Source of the DNA: an uncultured Eubacteriales bacterium
Lineage (GTDB): Bacteria > Bacillota > Clostridia > Christensenellales > Aristaeellaceae
Length of the DNA stretch: 64,000 nt
NCBI GenBank assembly: GCA_900315675.1
Contig: OMZY01000001.1
Location: 558,001 to 622,000 of the forward strand
Direction of reading: 5' to 3'
A program made the position numbers and the translations under genes. The notes below the pieces were generated by a model, which was given only the letters and a program-made list of their open reading frames with translations, had not been told where the DNA came from and ran no database searches. This document shows, one piece after another, positions 50,322 through 58,514 of this stretch (positions are counted from its first letter, which is position 1; each line of letters starts with the position of its first letter).

Positions 50322-50341
50322 GGATATCAGGGCGCGTCAGA

Positions 50342-51544
50342 TTATTCCTGTTTCTGGGTCAGCGTTGCCCAGTCCAGGTTGTCCCAGTCGGGTTCTGCCG
50401 GAGCATTTGCACTGTCAGCCCAGAAGAAGCCCAGGTTGGTCATGATGTTGGTCCATTCGGAAGAATGGGCTCCCACATACTCGGCGTAGGTCATCTCGGT
50501 GCCGGGAACAGTGGTCAGGGAGCAGTTCTTGATCGCATAGATCGGAGGAACCTCGTCAAACAGTTCTGCAACTGCCTCTTCGTTGCAGGGATAGGAGTCA
50601 AACGCGTCAGACCAGGCAATCTGGGTTTCAGCGGAACCGAACCATTCGGCAAACGCTTTCACAGTTTCGGTTTCTTCTTCGCTGCGGCCTTCGCGGTCCA
50701 GGATGCCGATGTATTCAGCAATGTAATAGGTACCGTCGGCAATGTCTACCAGCGCCCAGTTTTCTCCGACCGGAACACCCTTCAGCGGATGTTCATAGGT
50801 GGGATTTTCAGATGTGGAGGTGATTTCTCCGTACAGGGAGGAGGAATAGAAGGTGGATACCTGCACATCGCCGCGGATCAGGGGATTCAGGCCATACTTG
50901 TCGTCTGTGAATACAACGCCGTTCGCGCAGTATTTCCACAGCTTCTTCCATCCTTCAATGGAAATGCCGCCCGCGGGGGATTCCGGATCGGTGAAGGCGT
51001 ACAGCATTGCGTTGTTGGTATTCATGTTGGTTGTGCCGCCGACTTTGTTCTGGCGATACCATTTATATTTACTGTCCGCCAGGTCAGCCCAATGGTCAAA
51101 CTTGATGGCTTCGCCGTTGGTGCCGAATTCATCGGTCCGGTACAGCATCAGGATGTTCTGAATCACCAGACCGTAAGCTTTGCCGTCGAATTTGTATTCG
51201 CCGACTTTGTCCGCCCAGGTGGGGGTCCAGTCCATAACCTTCAGGTTTTCATACTGCCCGTTGACCAGCTGAGACCAGCGGACTTCGTTCAGACCGAACA
51301 CCAGGTCGCCGTCCTTGTTTTCATTGGCAGCCTGCACAGCGGCGGTATCGCCGGAGATGATGGAGTTGTCGTCGATGGAAATGTTGAAACCAGCTTCCTT
51401 GGCCTTGTCGATCAGCCAGGTCGTTCTTTCAGTGGAATTGGAGTTGCTGTAAATCCGGATGGTATATCCTTCGTCAGCCTGCGCGAAACTGACCAGGGAG
51501 AACATCATCACAGCAACCAAAAGAACAGCAAACAGTTTTTTCAT
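50342..51544 (-). CDS. ABC transporter solute-binding protein (family 1, FbpA/AfuA type)
   Basis: This extracytoplasmic binding protein is 400 residues as precursor. The signal peptide is MKKLFAVLLVAVMMFSLVSFAQA/D with a signal-peptidase-I site and no cysteine, so it is not a lipoprotein. The mature part shows the family features YTIRIYSNSNSTERTTWLIDKA, DLVFGLNEVRW and KAYGLVIQNILMLYRTDEFG. The tyrosine pair used for Fe3+ by FbpA (YYIAEY is near) cannot be confirmed. With the HAD phosphatase in the operon, an organophosphate ligand is a plausible alternative to iron. It has its own strong promoter and AGGAGG. Confidence 0.88.
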   Translation of the reverse strand: MKKLFAVLLVAVMMFSLVSFAQADEGYTIRIYSNSNSTERTTWLIDKAKEAGFNISIDDNSIISGDTAAVQAANENKDGDLVFGLNEVRWSQLVNGQYENLKVMDWTPTWADKVGEYKFDGKAYGLVIQNILMLYRTDEFGTNGEAIKFDHWADLADSKYKWYRQNKVGGTTNMNTNNAMLYAFTDPESPAGGISIEGWKKLWKYCANGVVFTDDKYGLNPLIRGDVQVSTFYSSSLYGEITSTSENPTYEHPLKGVPVGENWALVDIADGTYYIAEYIGILDREGRSEEETETVKAFAEWFGSAETQIAWSDAFDSYPCNEEAVAELFDEVPPIYAIKNCSLTTVPGTEMTYAEYVGAHSSEWTNIMTNLGFFWADSANAPAEPDWDNLDWATLTQKQE

Positions 51545-51590
51545 GGGAGCCTCCTATCGATTTTCACCTGACGGTGTTTTTGTTGAGAGT

Positions 51591-51619
51591 ATTATATCTC
51601 ATTTCGGTAACGTTTTCAA
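51591..51619 (-). promoter_or_regulatory. Promoter of the Fbp/Afu-type ABC operon
   Basis: Minus-strand TTGAAA (51619-51614), 17-base spacer, perfect TATAAT (51596-51591). Confidence 0.78.
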
Positions 51620-51651
51620 TCCATTTGTTCAAAAATTGTTTTTTGGATGTG

Positions 51652-52962
51652 TCAGGGAATATAATGAAGTCCCCGCAATCCTTTGGGATAATGGTTTTTG
51701 ATGATGCCGCCGCTTCCCTTTCCCCATCCGGCCGGAATGCCTTTGTACTTCATCAGGATCCATCCCTCTTCACTTCCGGGAATGGTTTCTCCCGCCAGAA
51801 ATCTTTTCGCCTCTTCCGGGCTCATATCATGCGTCTTTATACCGGGTTCCCGGAAACAGAGCGCAGCCGAATGGTCGGGAAATGCGTTTTTTCCGCGTAC
51901 TTCTCCCAGATGGAGTCCGACGCGCAGTGCCCTGATCCCCTTCAGATCAGGAAGTTCATTGATGGCGGCAAGTGTGTTCCCGAACTGATGAGTGGCTTTG
52001 GGCAGTCCCGGAAACGCTTCAGCAAAAACAGCGCTGTCATTTTTGGAAGGTACAGGAACAGACCGGTCTGCGGGCAGAAAGCCTTCTGCGTCTCCCGCCT
52101 TGCGGAAAAGCGCGGCAAACTGTCCTTCTCCCTTAACCCTGTGCGGGTAGCAGGTATACATACCGTCAGGTGCGCTGATACCGGGCAGTTTAAATCCTTC
52201 CGGAACGAATTCTGGAAACTCTCTGATAAACCATCGCACATTTTCTTCATTTTCAGTCGGATTGTATGTGCAGGTGGAATAAACCAGCCGTCCTCCCGGA
52301 CGGACAAGCTGTGCGGCGGAGCGCAGGATCTCACGTTGTCTGTCCGCACATCCGTCTGCCTTTTCCGCGGACCATTCAAGTCTTGTTTCCGGATCTCTGC
52401 GGAACATTCCTTCTCCGGAACAGGGTGCGTCAACCATTACAGCGTCAAAGCCTTCAGGCCATTTATCTGCCAGCTGTTCCGGCATTGCGCAGGTTACCAC
52501 GGTATGCGGCAGTCCTATTCTTTCTATATTTCTGCTGAGAATGGCTGCCCTTTTCGGAACGGGTTCATTGCATACCAGCAGTCCATCGCCCTTCATCGCA
52601 CAGCCGATTTGTGTGGACTTCCCTCCCGGTGCGGCGCAAAGATCCAGAATCTTCTCACCGGGTTTCGCGTCAAGAACTGCCGCAGGCATCATGGCGCCGG
52701 GCTCCTGTATATAGAATGCGCCAGTCTCATGCAGAACGGTAGCACCTGCGTCAGACTCCGCTTCCAGGTAATATCCGTTTTCGGCCCAGGGAATCCTTTC
52801 CCCGTCTGTAAGGTTTCCGGTTTCAGTTGCTTTTTTGAGCGGATTCATCCGTATTCCCCGGACCGGCTTATCTTCCAGCGCACACAAAAAAGCGTCCAGC
52901 TCGTCGCCGAGCTGATCGCTCATTCTGCTGATAAATGCTTCCGGAAGCTGAATATTGCTCAT
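51652..52962 (-). CDS. RsmF-like rRNA (cytosine-C5) methyltransferase
   Basis: This NOL1/NOP2/sun-family methyltransferase is 436 residues long with a C-terminal domain like RsmF/YebU. SAM motif I is LDLCAAPGGKSTQ; the two cysteines of m5C catalysis lie in DAPCSGEGMFR and STCTYNPTENE. The C-terminal part (about 290-436) is a PUA-like/RsmF_C region. The probable target is a cytosine in 16S rRNA. The start at 52962 overlaps the stop of the ATPase gene (ATGA). It is last in the cdaA operon; no clear terminator is visible after it. Confidence 0.9.
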   Translation of the reverse strand: MSNIQLPEAFISRMSDQLGDELDAFLCALEDKPVRGIRMNPLKKATETGNLTDGERIPWAENGYYLEAESDAGATVLHETGAFYIQEPGAMMPAAVLDAKPGEKILDLCAAPGGKSTQIGCAMKGDGLLVCNEPVPKRAAILSRNIERIGLPHTVVTCAMPEQLADKWPEGFDAVMVDAPCSGEGMFRRDPETRLEWSAEKADGCADRQREILRSAAQLVRPGGRLVYSTCTYNPTENEENVRWFIREFPEFVPEGFKLPGISAPDGMYTCYPHRVKGEGQFAALFRKAGDAEGFLPADRSVPVPSKNDSAVFAEAFPGLPKATHQFGNTLAAINELPDLKGIRALRVGLHLGEVRGKNAFPDHSAALCFREPGIKTHDMSPEEAKRFLAGETIPGSEEGWILMKYKGIPAGWGKGSGGIIKNHYPKGLRGLHYIP

Positions 52963-53642
52963 GATTCCATCCATTCCGGGGCCATATAGCGCCTGACTGC
53001 CAGTGTGGGCGTTACCAGGGAGCACCGGTCCAGCACTTCCTGCTTCCCTGCGGTGATCACCTGACGGATACCCATACGTTCAGCACATTCCAGCACTGTT
53101 TTTTCCCCTGCTTCGACCATGCCGGGTTCCGTCTGGTCTGCGAGGTTTGTATTGTTGATGATTGCATCTATTTTGAGTCTCCCGCGGTTTTCAATCCGCT
53201 CGGCCAGGTCAATAATATCTTCTGTGTTCTGGGTCAGCGGCCGCATACAGTTTACCACAAGCATAACTGCTGTCTGATCCCTTCTTGCAATGAAGGAAGG
53301 ATAGTACCGGCCCAGTGCGGCGGCACCTGTATCGTCTCCGCCCACATCAAAAATGGTCCGGTCGGAAGGAACTTCAAACACGCTCTGAATCTCCGCGGGA
53401 AGGGCTGGAATATCCACCGTGGTCATGGCAAAAGTCGGCATGAGCATACGTATGCCCGCCTGTTCTGCTTCTTCCGCTTTTTCGCCGCTGCGGAAATAGG
53501 GATTCACGATGTCCAGGTCAACCAGCGTGGTCTTGTATGTCCTTGCAAACTGCATAGCCAGGTTCAGTGCCAGCTCGGTTTTCCCGCTGCCGTAGTTCCC
53601 GGTCAGCACCAGATACTGTTTTTCCGTGAGGAGCTTATTCAT
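52959..53642 (-). CDS. P-loop ATPase of ParA/MinD-like type, function unknown
   Basis: The 227-residue protein has a Walker A GNYGSGKTE, TTLVDLDIVNPYFRS (switch I-like), and IFDVGGDDTGAAALG (Walker B-like, hydrophobic-D-x-GG). Then come VVNCMRPLTQNTEDI and a base-recognition type INNTNL. It lacks the signature lysine before the P-loop of ParA/MinD, so it is closer to CobQ/Mrp-like or polynucleotide-kinase-like NTPases. No family with a known role is recognised. The ATG at 53642 has GAGG nine bases before it. It overlaps the upstream membrane-protein gene by eight bases, indicating one operon. Confidence 0.75.
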   Translation of the reverse strand: MNKLLTEKQYLVLTGNYGSGKTELALNLAMQFARTYKTTLVDLDIVNPYFRSGEKAEEAEQAGIRMLMPTFAMTTVDIPALPAEIQSVFEVPSDRTIFDVGGDDTGAAALGRYYPSFIARRDQTAVMLVVNCMRPLTQNTEDIIDLAERIENRGRLKIDAIINNTNLADQTEPGMVEAGEKTVLECAERMGIRQVITAGKQEVLDRCSLVTPTLAVRRYMAPEWMES

Positions 53643-54414
53643 TCTTTCCATCCTCGTTTCTTTTCCATCCTCTCGGATAAACCGGGTTATGATAGGCTTC
53701 CTGGCTGTTGATTATATTCTGGGGCGCGTCAAAGGAACGCATTTCTTCTTCCGGATCGCCAAACAGCTCGCTGACATTGAGTCTTCTCCGCCGTCTGTAT
53801 AGTACGGGCTGTGTTTTGCCTGTCTCCTGACGGCTGGTTACAGTTTCAGCTGCTTGTTCCTGCACGGGCATGGAAACAGACTGCGGTCTTCTGTAGGGAC
53901 TGTCCGCCGGTACATGGTATCCGGCCGGCGTAACGGTCATCGGAACAGACTCCCGCGCTTGCGGAGGTTCCGCATAATTCACTTCTTTGATTGTTTCCGG
54001 TTCCTGTTTGATATAATCCGTTTCAGGATACGCCGGTTCTTTTTCCGGTTCAGCTGCAGTTGCTTCAGGTACGGATACGGAAGGTTTTACCTGGTTTTCA
54101 GGAAAAGCGGGGTCCCTCTTCCGGACCGGTGCTTCTGTTCGCAGCGGACGTCTTTCAGGAACCGTTTCCTCTTCTTTTTTCCGGGAAAAAAAGCTTTTCC
54201 ATACTTTGTAAGGTTTCCACCGGACAATGTAAACGCCCAGATCTGACACCAGTCCGATGATGCAAAGCAGGCCTGCTATAAGGATCCAGTATTTGCCGAT
54301 CCACGTAAAGAAGGAGCCGCCTTTTTCGCTCGTAAATGCAGACCATACAGCGGACACAATTCCCTGCAGCCATCCAAGCATTCCCCGGAACAGTGTATTT
54401 GCAAAACTGCCCAT
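53635..54414 (-). CDS. Hypothetical membrane protein with disordered tail
   Basis: The 259-residue protein has one or two N-terminal hydrophobic segments (about 15-28 and 42-66, IGKYWILIAGLLCIIGLVSDLG). A basic stretch KSFFSRKKEE and a long low-complexity Pro/Glu/Thr-rich tail (about 85-220) follow. It ends with RRRRRLNVSELFGDPEEE, a basic patch then acidic. No domain is recognised. It is translated just after cdaR (ten-base gap, AAGGAG) and before the P-loop ATPase, so it may be a membrane partner of one of them. Confidence 0.7.
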   Translation of the reverse strand: MGSFANTLFRGMLGWLQGIVSAVWSAFTSEKGGSFFTWIGKYWILIAGLLCIIGLVSDLGVYIVRWKPYKVWKSFFSRKKEEETVPERRPLRTEAPVRKRDPAFPENQVKPSVSVPEATAAEPEKEPAYPETDYIKQEPETIKEVNYAEPPQARESVPMTVTPAGYHVPADSPYRRPQSVSMPVQEQAAETVTSRQETGKTQPVLYRRRRRLNVSELFGDPEEEMRSFDAPQNIINSQEAYHNPVYPRGWKRNEDGKNE

Positions 54415-54424
54415 CTTATGCTCC

Positions 54425-55480
54425 TTACGGCTCCTCTGCCTCTGCTACTTCGACTGTAACAGTAATTGTGTCATTTGTAATCTGTGATTCATCAGAGGGT
54501 TTAATCACTTTCAGCGGAAAGCTCTTCGTGGCTTTCAGTCCGTTAACTTTGATTTCTGTATCCTCAAGCGCAAGTTTCTCCAGGTTGTCCAGCACCTCAC
54601 TGCTGTCAAGGATTGTGATAGTCTCCGGGCTGTAGGTTACGCCTGTGATTTCATAACCCTTGGCTACTTTGCCGGTCAGATTGGCACAGTCTATTGTGGA
54701 AAAAGTTTTCTTGGCCTGGACGCGGTAGGATACCATAATCGTATCAATCGGCACATTGGAACTGGTGATGCTCAGGAATTGCTTGTCGATAATCTCCCCG
54801 TTCTTCTTGTAAAAATCAAATGAAACAGGAGTACTGTTGCTGTGTCCTGAGGTCCAGTCTACGTCGTCTGCTGTCACGTAACACTTTGCCCTGAATATTT
54901 CATCGACAATTCTTTGCGGTCCGCTGACATGTACCACATCCGGATCGCATTCACCCGGTATATATTTCCATCCCTCCGGTTCTATATCGCTGAATTCAGC
55001 AAATACAGGAATGGTTCTCGGTTTGTAAGTTTCCACTTCAAGAGTAACGCTCTCCGGTTTGATGGATATCACATTGCCAAACTGGCTGCTGTTGTTCTTC
55101 AGAATCTGCACGTCTCTAAGCCCGGTTTCATTGATACGCGAAAGATCCAGGCGGACATTATAGTTGCTCGCTTCTGCCTTTTCATATTGTTTTTGGGGAA
55201 CCGCGGCCGTAAAGTCGACATAAATATTGTCCAGGTCTGAAGTAACGATCAGGCCGTTCCCTTTTAAGGCTTCCTGTCCGTTCACGGTCACTTTGACATT
55301 CTGGAATGTTTTTTCACGGGTAATGCTGTCGTCCTGGGAAATCAGTCCTGCCCACAGCAGAACAGAGATCAGAATGGCAATCATTTTCAGCCATCCGTTA
55401 TGAAGCAGAAGGTGCTTCAGGCCTCTGCCGATCAGAGACAGGGTTTGTTTGAAATCCCTGTTATTTTTCTTCTCACTCAT
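54425..55480 (-). CDS. cdaR: CdaR (YbbR-domain) regulator of CdaA
   Basis: The 351-residue protein is anchored by one N-terminal membrane helix (about 30-48, GWLKMIAILISVLLWAGLI) and carries about three to four extracellular YbbR repeats (for example VKVTVNGQEALKGNGLIVTS, PRTIPVFAEFSDIEPEGW and the end part PLKVIKPSDESQITNDTITVTV). CdaR binds and modulates the diadenylate cyclase CdaA at the membrane. Its start overlaps the end of cdaA by eight bases. A glmM gene, usual as the third member, is not present here. Confidence 0.93.
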   Translation of the reverse strand: MSEKKNNRDFKQTLSLIGRGLKHLLLHNGWLKMIAILISVLLWAGLISQDDSITREKTFQNVKVTVNGQEALKGNGLIVTSDLDNIYVDFTAAVPQKQYEKAEASNYNVRLDLSRINETGLRDVQILKNNSSQFGNVISIKPESVTLEVETYKPRTIPVFAEFSDIEPEGWKYIPGECDPDVVHVSGPQRIVDEIFRAKCYVTADDVDWTSGHSNSTPVSFDFYKKNGEIIDKQFLSITSSNVPIDTIMVSYRVQAKKTFSTIDCANLTGKVAKGYEITGVTYSPETITILDSSEVLDNLEKLALEDTEIKVNGLKATKSFPLKVIKPSDESQITNDTITVTVEVAEAEEP

Positions 55481-56339
55481 TTATGTTCGCCCCCGTATTC
55501 CTTTTGAAAATTCCCCGGAGGAAGGAAGAAATTCCGGATTCTCTGGAACTGTAGAATCCGCGCAGGAACGACCTCATGGCGTCAATGGAATAAGGTCTCT
55601 GCAGGGTGCCGTCCATGGCAAGGCTGATAATGCCGGTTTGTTCTGATACCACGATAACGGCTGCGTCCGTGTTCTCGCTGATGCCGACCGCGGCCCGGTG
55701 CCTGGTGCCAAGTCCCCGGATCACGCCGCTGGCTTCCGCAAGCGGCAGGATGCAGGCTGCGGCCACGATCCGGTCGTCACGGATTACAACGGCGCCGTCG
55801 TGCAGGGGTGTGTTGGGCTCAAATATGTTTTCAAGCAGGGGTGCGGATATTTCAGCATTCAGGGTGGTACCGGTTTCCATAACATCCTGCAGGCCGGTTT
55901 TCCGCTCGAACACAATAAGAGCGCCTACGCGGCGGCGGCTCAGGTCAACAACCGTCTGAATGATCTCATCAATAATAACGTCTGTGTCTTCCTCATCATT
56001 CCGGTGATTTCCTTTGGTGATAAACCTGCTGCGGCCCATACGCTCAAGCGCTTTTCGCAGTTCCGGCTGAAACAGGATCACAAGAACAAGTGCGCCGTTT
56101 TGCAGCACGGCCAGCAGCAGCCAGTTCAGGCTTGTCAGGCCGAGTATTTTACTGAGAATGACAATCACAAAAAGCAGAAACAGTCCCTTCAGCAGGGCGC
56201 TTCCTCTTGTGTGCCGTGTGAGCAGCAGCAATTCGTAGATAATGACCGCAACGATCAGTACGTCAATAACGTCGATGATACCCATGCGATGACTCAGGTT
56301 CCACCACATGCTGCGGACCAGAGACCATACATCTTTCAC
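55473..56339 (-). CDS. cdaA: Diadenylate cyclase CdaA
   Basis: CdaA makes c-di-AMP from two ATP at the membrane; the messenger controls potassium and osmolyte transport and wall homeostasis. The 288-residue protein has three N-terminal membrane helices (about 22-42, 47-66, 72-92) and a DAC domain with the catalytic DGA (181-183, LHDGAVVI) and RHR (GTRHRAAVG, 211-219). The start is GTG at 56339 with GGAGG eight bases upstream; the ATG at 56357 lacks a site. First gene of an operon with cdaR and three further genes. Confidence 0.96.
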   Translation of the reverse strand: MKDVWSLVRSMWWNLSHRMGIIDVIDVLIVAVIIYELLLLTRHTRGSALLKGLFLLFVIVILSKILGLTSLNWLLLAVLQNGALVLVILFQPELRKALERMGRSRFITKGNHRNDEEDTDVIIDEIIQTVVDLSRRRVGALIVFERKTGLQDVMETGTTLNAEISAPLLENIFEPNTPLHDGAVVIRDDRIVAAACILPLAEASGVIRGLGTRHRAAVGISENTDAAVIVVSEQTGIISLAMDGTLQRPYSIDAMRSFLRGFYSSRESGISSFLRGIFKRNTGANINE

Positions 56340-56368
56340 GGGATCACCTCCGTTCATTTTATCAATTT

Positions 56369-56397
56369 ATTATACACGACATTCCGGAGATTGAAAA
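56369..56397 (-). promoter_or_regulatory. Promoter of the cdaA operon
   Basis: Minus-strand TTTTCA (56397-56392), 17-base spacer, perfect TATAAT (56374-56369), 30 bases before the GTG start. Confidence 0.65.
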
Positions 56398-56430
56398 GGG
56401 AAACAGCAGGATATAGTGGATGGATTCAGC

Positions 56431-56460
56431 AAAAAAAGCTGCCTGAACAGGCAGCTTTAA
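56431..56460 (-). terminator. Intrinsic terminator of the BMP ABC operon
   Basis: Stem AAGCTGCCTG/CAGGCAGCTT (56436-56445 with 56448-56457) and a run of seven T on the minus strand. Confidence 0.88.
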
Positions 56461-56475
56461 TCGATATATATCGTT

Positions 56476-57414
56476 TTACCTCGATCCCTTGTCATAAGGA
56501 ATTCCTTCGGCCTTCGGTGCATGCGATGCCTTGGAAGTAAATGCCAGCACAATCAGGCACACGATATATGGCATCATGTTGTAAACATTGCCCGGCAGGT
56601 TCAGGGATACCAGGAACGGGAATCCCGTATAGGTGTTGGACAGTGCCCGGAAAAGTCCGAACAGCAGAGCTGCTATCGCGATCCGCGTGGGTTTCCACTG
56701 TCCGAAAATCATAACAGCCAGTGCCAGGAAGCCGAAACCTGCGACGCCGTTTTCAAACTTCCAGAGGGAAACGCCGGCGAGGATATAACACAATCCGCCG
56801 AGTCCGCCGAGCAGTCCGGAAATCAGCACGCCGCACCAGCGCATCTTGTATACGTTGATGCCCACGGAATCAGCCGCCTGTGGATGCTCGCCGCAGGCCA
56901 TCAGGCGCAGGCCGAACCTGTTCTTGTACAGGAGGAAATATACGGTAATCACAGCGATGACAGCCACAATCATGAACCAGTTGAACTCAAAACCGTTAAT
57001 GTTCACAATGAACATTTTCCGGGCTGCCACATACTCGATTTCAGAGGAGTGATTGTCGGGGTTGGCGGCGGTATTCATGGCCTTAACCAGAACGGTGGCC
57101 GCTGCCGTTGCCAGCAGGTTCATGGCGGTTCCGATCAGCGTCTGGTCAGCCTTAAAATGAATGGCCGCAACGCCCAGCAGACAGGAATACAGCATGCCTG
57201 CCAGCGCTGCCGCTATCATCGCAGCCAGCACCATCACCACAGCGGAAGTGGTCCCCAGCGAACGCATTACCAGCGCGCCGCCCAGAGCTCCTACAACCAT
57301 GATGCCTTCCAGTCCCAGGTTGATGATACCGGAATGCTCTGATATGCATCCGCCCAGGGCGACCAGCAGCAGAACGGAGGCAAAGATCAATGTATATTGA
57401 ATCAGAAGCAGCAT
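56476..57414 (-). CDS. BMP-type (nucleoside) ABC transporter permease 2
   Basis: This second permease subunit is of the NupQ/YufQ type (BPD_transp_2 family): 312 residues, about eight to nine membrane segments, with GGCISEHSGIINLGLEGIMVVGALGG and the coupling motif SVGINVYKMRWCGVLISGLLGGLGG. With the 57414-58514 product it forms the channel. Its ATG overlaps the stop of the previous permease gene (TAATG). The terminator at 56431 follows. Confidence 0.93.
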   Translation of the reverse strand: MLLLIQYTLIFASVLLLVALGGCISEHSGIINLGLEGIMVVGALGGALVMRSLGTTSAVVMVLAAMIAAALAGMLYSCLLGVAAIHFKADQTLIGTAMNLLATAAATVLVKAMNTAANPDNHSSEIEYVAARKMFIVNINGFEFNWFMIVAVIAVITVYFLLYKNRFGLRLMACGEHPQAADSVGINVYKMRWCGVLISGLLGGLGGLCYILAGVSLWKFENGVAGFGFLALAVMIFGQWKPTRIAIAALLFGLFRALSNTYTGFPFLVSLNLPGNVYNMMPYIVCLIVLAFTSKASHAPKAEGIPYDKGSR

Positions 57415-58514
57415 TATTGTTTCGCCCCTTTCTTATCTTCACTGCGTGCAATAACCCGTTTCATGGTCAGTTTGATAAACAGGACAAATCCGCACAGATA
57501 GATGATCACGGAGGATATAACGTCGGAAATCTGTGAAGAGTAGAAATTCGTGTTCACATACTGTCCGCCGTCTGTAATATGCTGGATAAAGAAGGAGGAG
57601 AATACGGCGCCCAGCGGATGAAGTCCGCCGAGGAATGCAGCCGCGATGCCGTTGAATCCCATAGCGGGAACGGAGGACTGTGTGCATTCCCATCTCATAT
57701 AGCCTGTCTGATAGAGCAGCGAGGCGCCGAGACCGGCAAGCGCGCCTGAAATCATAAGGGTCAGGATAATATTCCGGTTCTGGGCCATGCCGGCATATTT
57801 GGCCGCGTTTTTATTGTTGCCCGTAGCCTTCAGTTCATAGCCGAACCGTGTTTTGCTGAGGATCACCCATACCAGTATGGCGGCGAGGATGGCCAGCGGA
57901 AGCGCGATGGTCACATTGCCGTTTCCGTTGAACAGGTTTTCCAGTCCCATCGTCGGAAGCATGCTGGAGGGATTTTCCTTGTTCAGGTACAGCGTATAGG
58001 GACTGGCTGTTTCCTTGACGTTGGAAAGAATAGTATTGGCGGTGTAGAGGGAAATCCAGTTCAGCATGATCCCGGAGATTACCTCATTCACATTGCAGTA
58101 GGCCTTCAGGAAACCGGTGACTGCGCCCAGCAATGCGGCGGCAATCATGGCCAGCAGCATGCAGGGCAGCCAGCCCCAGTGCCATGCCAGCGCTGCGTAC
58201 AGGCTGGCGCACGCGCCTGCCACATACTGTCCGGCGGTTCCGATGTTGAAAAGTCCCACCTTATAGGCAAACAGGATGCTGAGGGAACACATGATCAGCG
58301 GCATGGTCTTCGCCAGCGTATTGCCCAGTTGTTTGATCTGCTGCTGCGGACGCTTCCAGGTGAAGAAATTCTTCACAATATTCTGGATGGATTCACCCGC
58401 GCCCTGGGGATTGATGATCAGGAGGACAATATAGCCGATCAGCAGTCCGGCCAGAATGCAAAGGATGGAGGCCAGGAAAGTCTGAACCGCTTCATTCTTG
58501 AAAAACTTTTTCAT
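57414..58514 (-). CDS. BMP-type (nucleoside) ABC transporter permease 1
   Basis: This permease of the NupP/YufP type is 366 residues long with about eight to ten membrane segments. It contains FNIGTAGQYVAGACASLYAAL, VNEVISGIMLNWISLYTAN and GMAQNRNIILTLMISGALAGLGASLLYQTGYM with GFNGIAAAFLGGLHPLGAVFSS (in part). It is translated from an ATG that overlaps the ATPase stop (ATGA). Confidence 0.93.
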   Translation of the reverse strand: MKKFFKNEAVQTFLASILCILAGLLIGYIVLLIINPQGAGESIQNIVKNFFTWKRPQQQIKQLGNTLAKTMPLIMCSLSILFAYKVGLFNIGTAGQYVAGACASLYAALAWHWGWLPCMLLAMIAAALLGAVTGFLKAYCNVNEVISGIMLNWISLYTANTILSNVKETASPYTLYLNKENPSSMLPTMGLENLFNGNGNVTIALPLAILAAILVWVILSKTRFGYELKATGNNKNAAKYAGMAQNRNIILTLMISGALAGLGASLLYQTGYMRWECTQSSVPAMGFNGIAAAFLGGLHPLGAVFSSFFIQHITDGGQYVNTNFYSSQISDVISSVIIYLCGFVLFIKLTMKRVIARSEDKKGAKQ

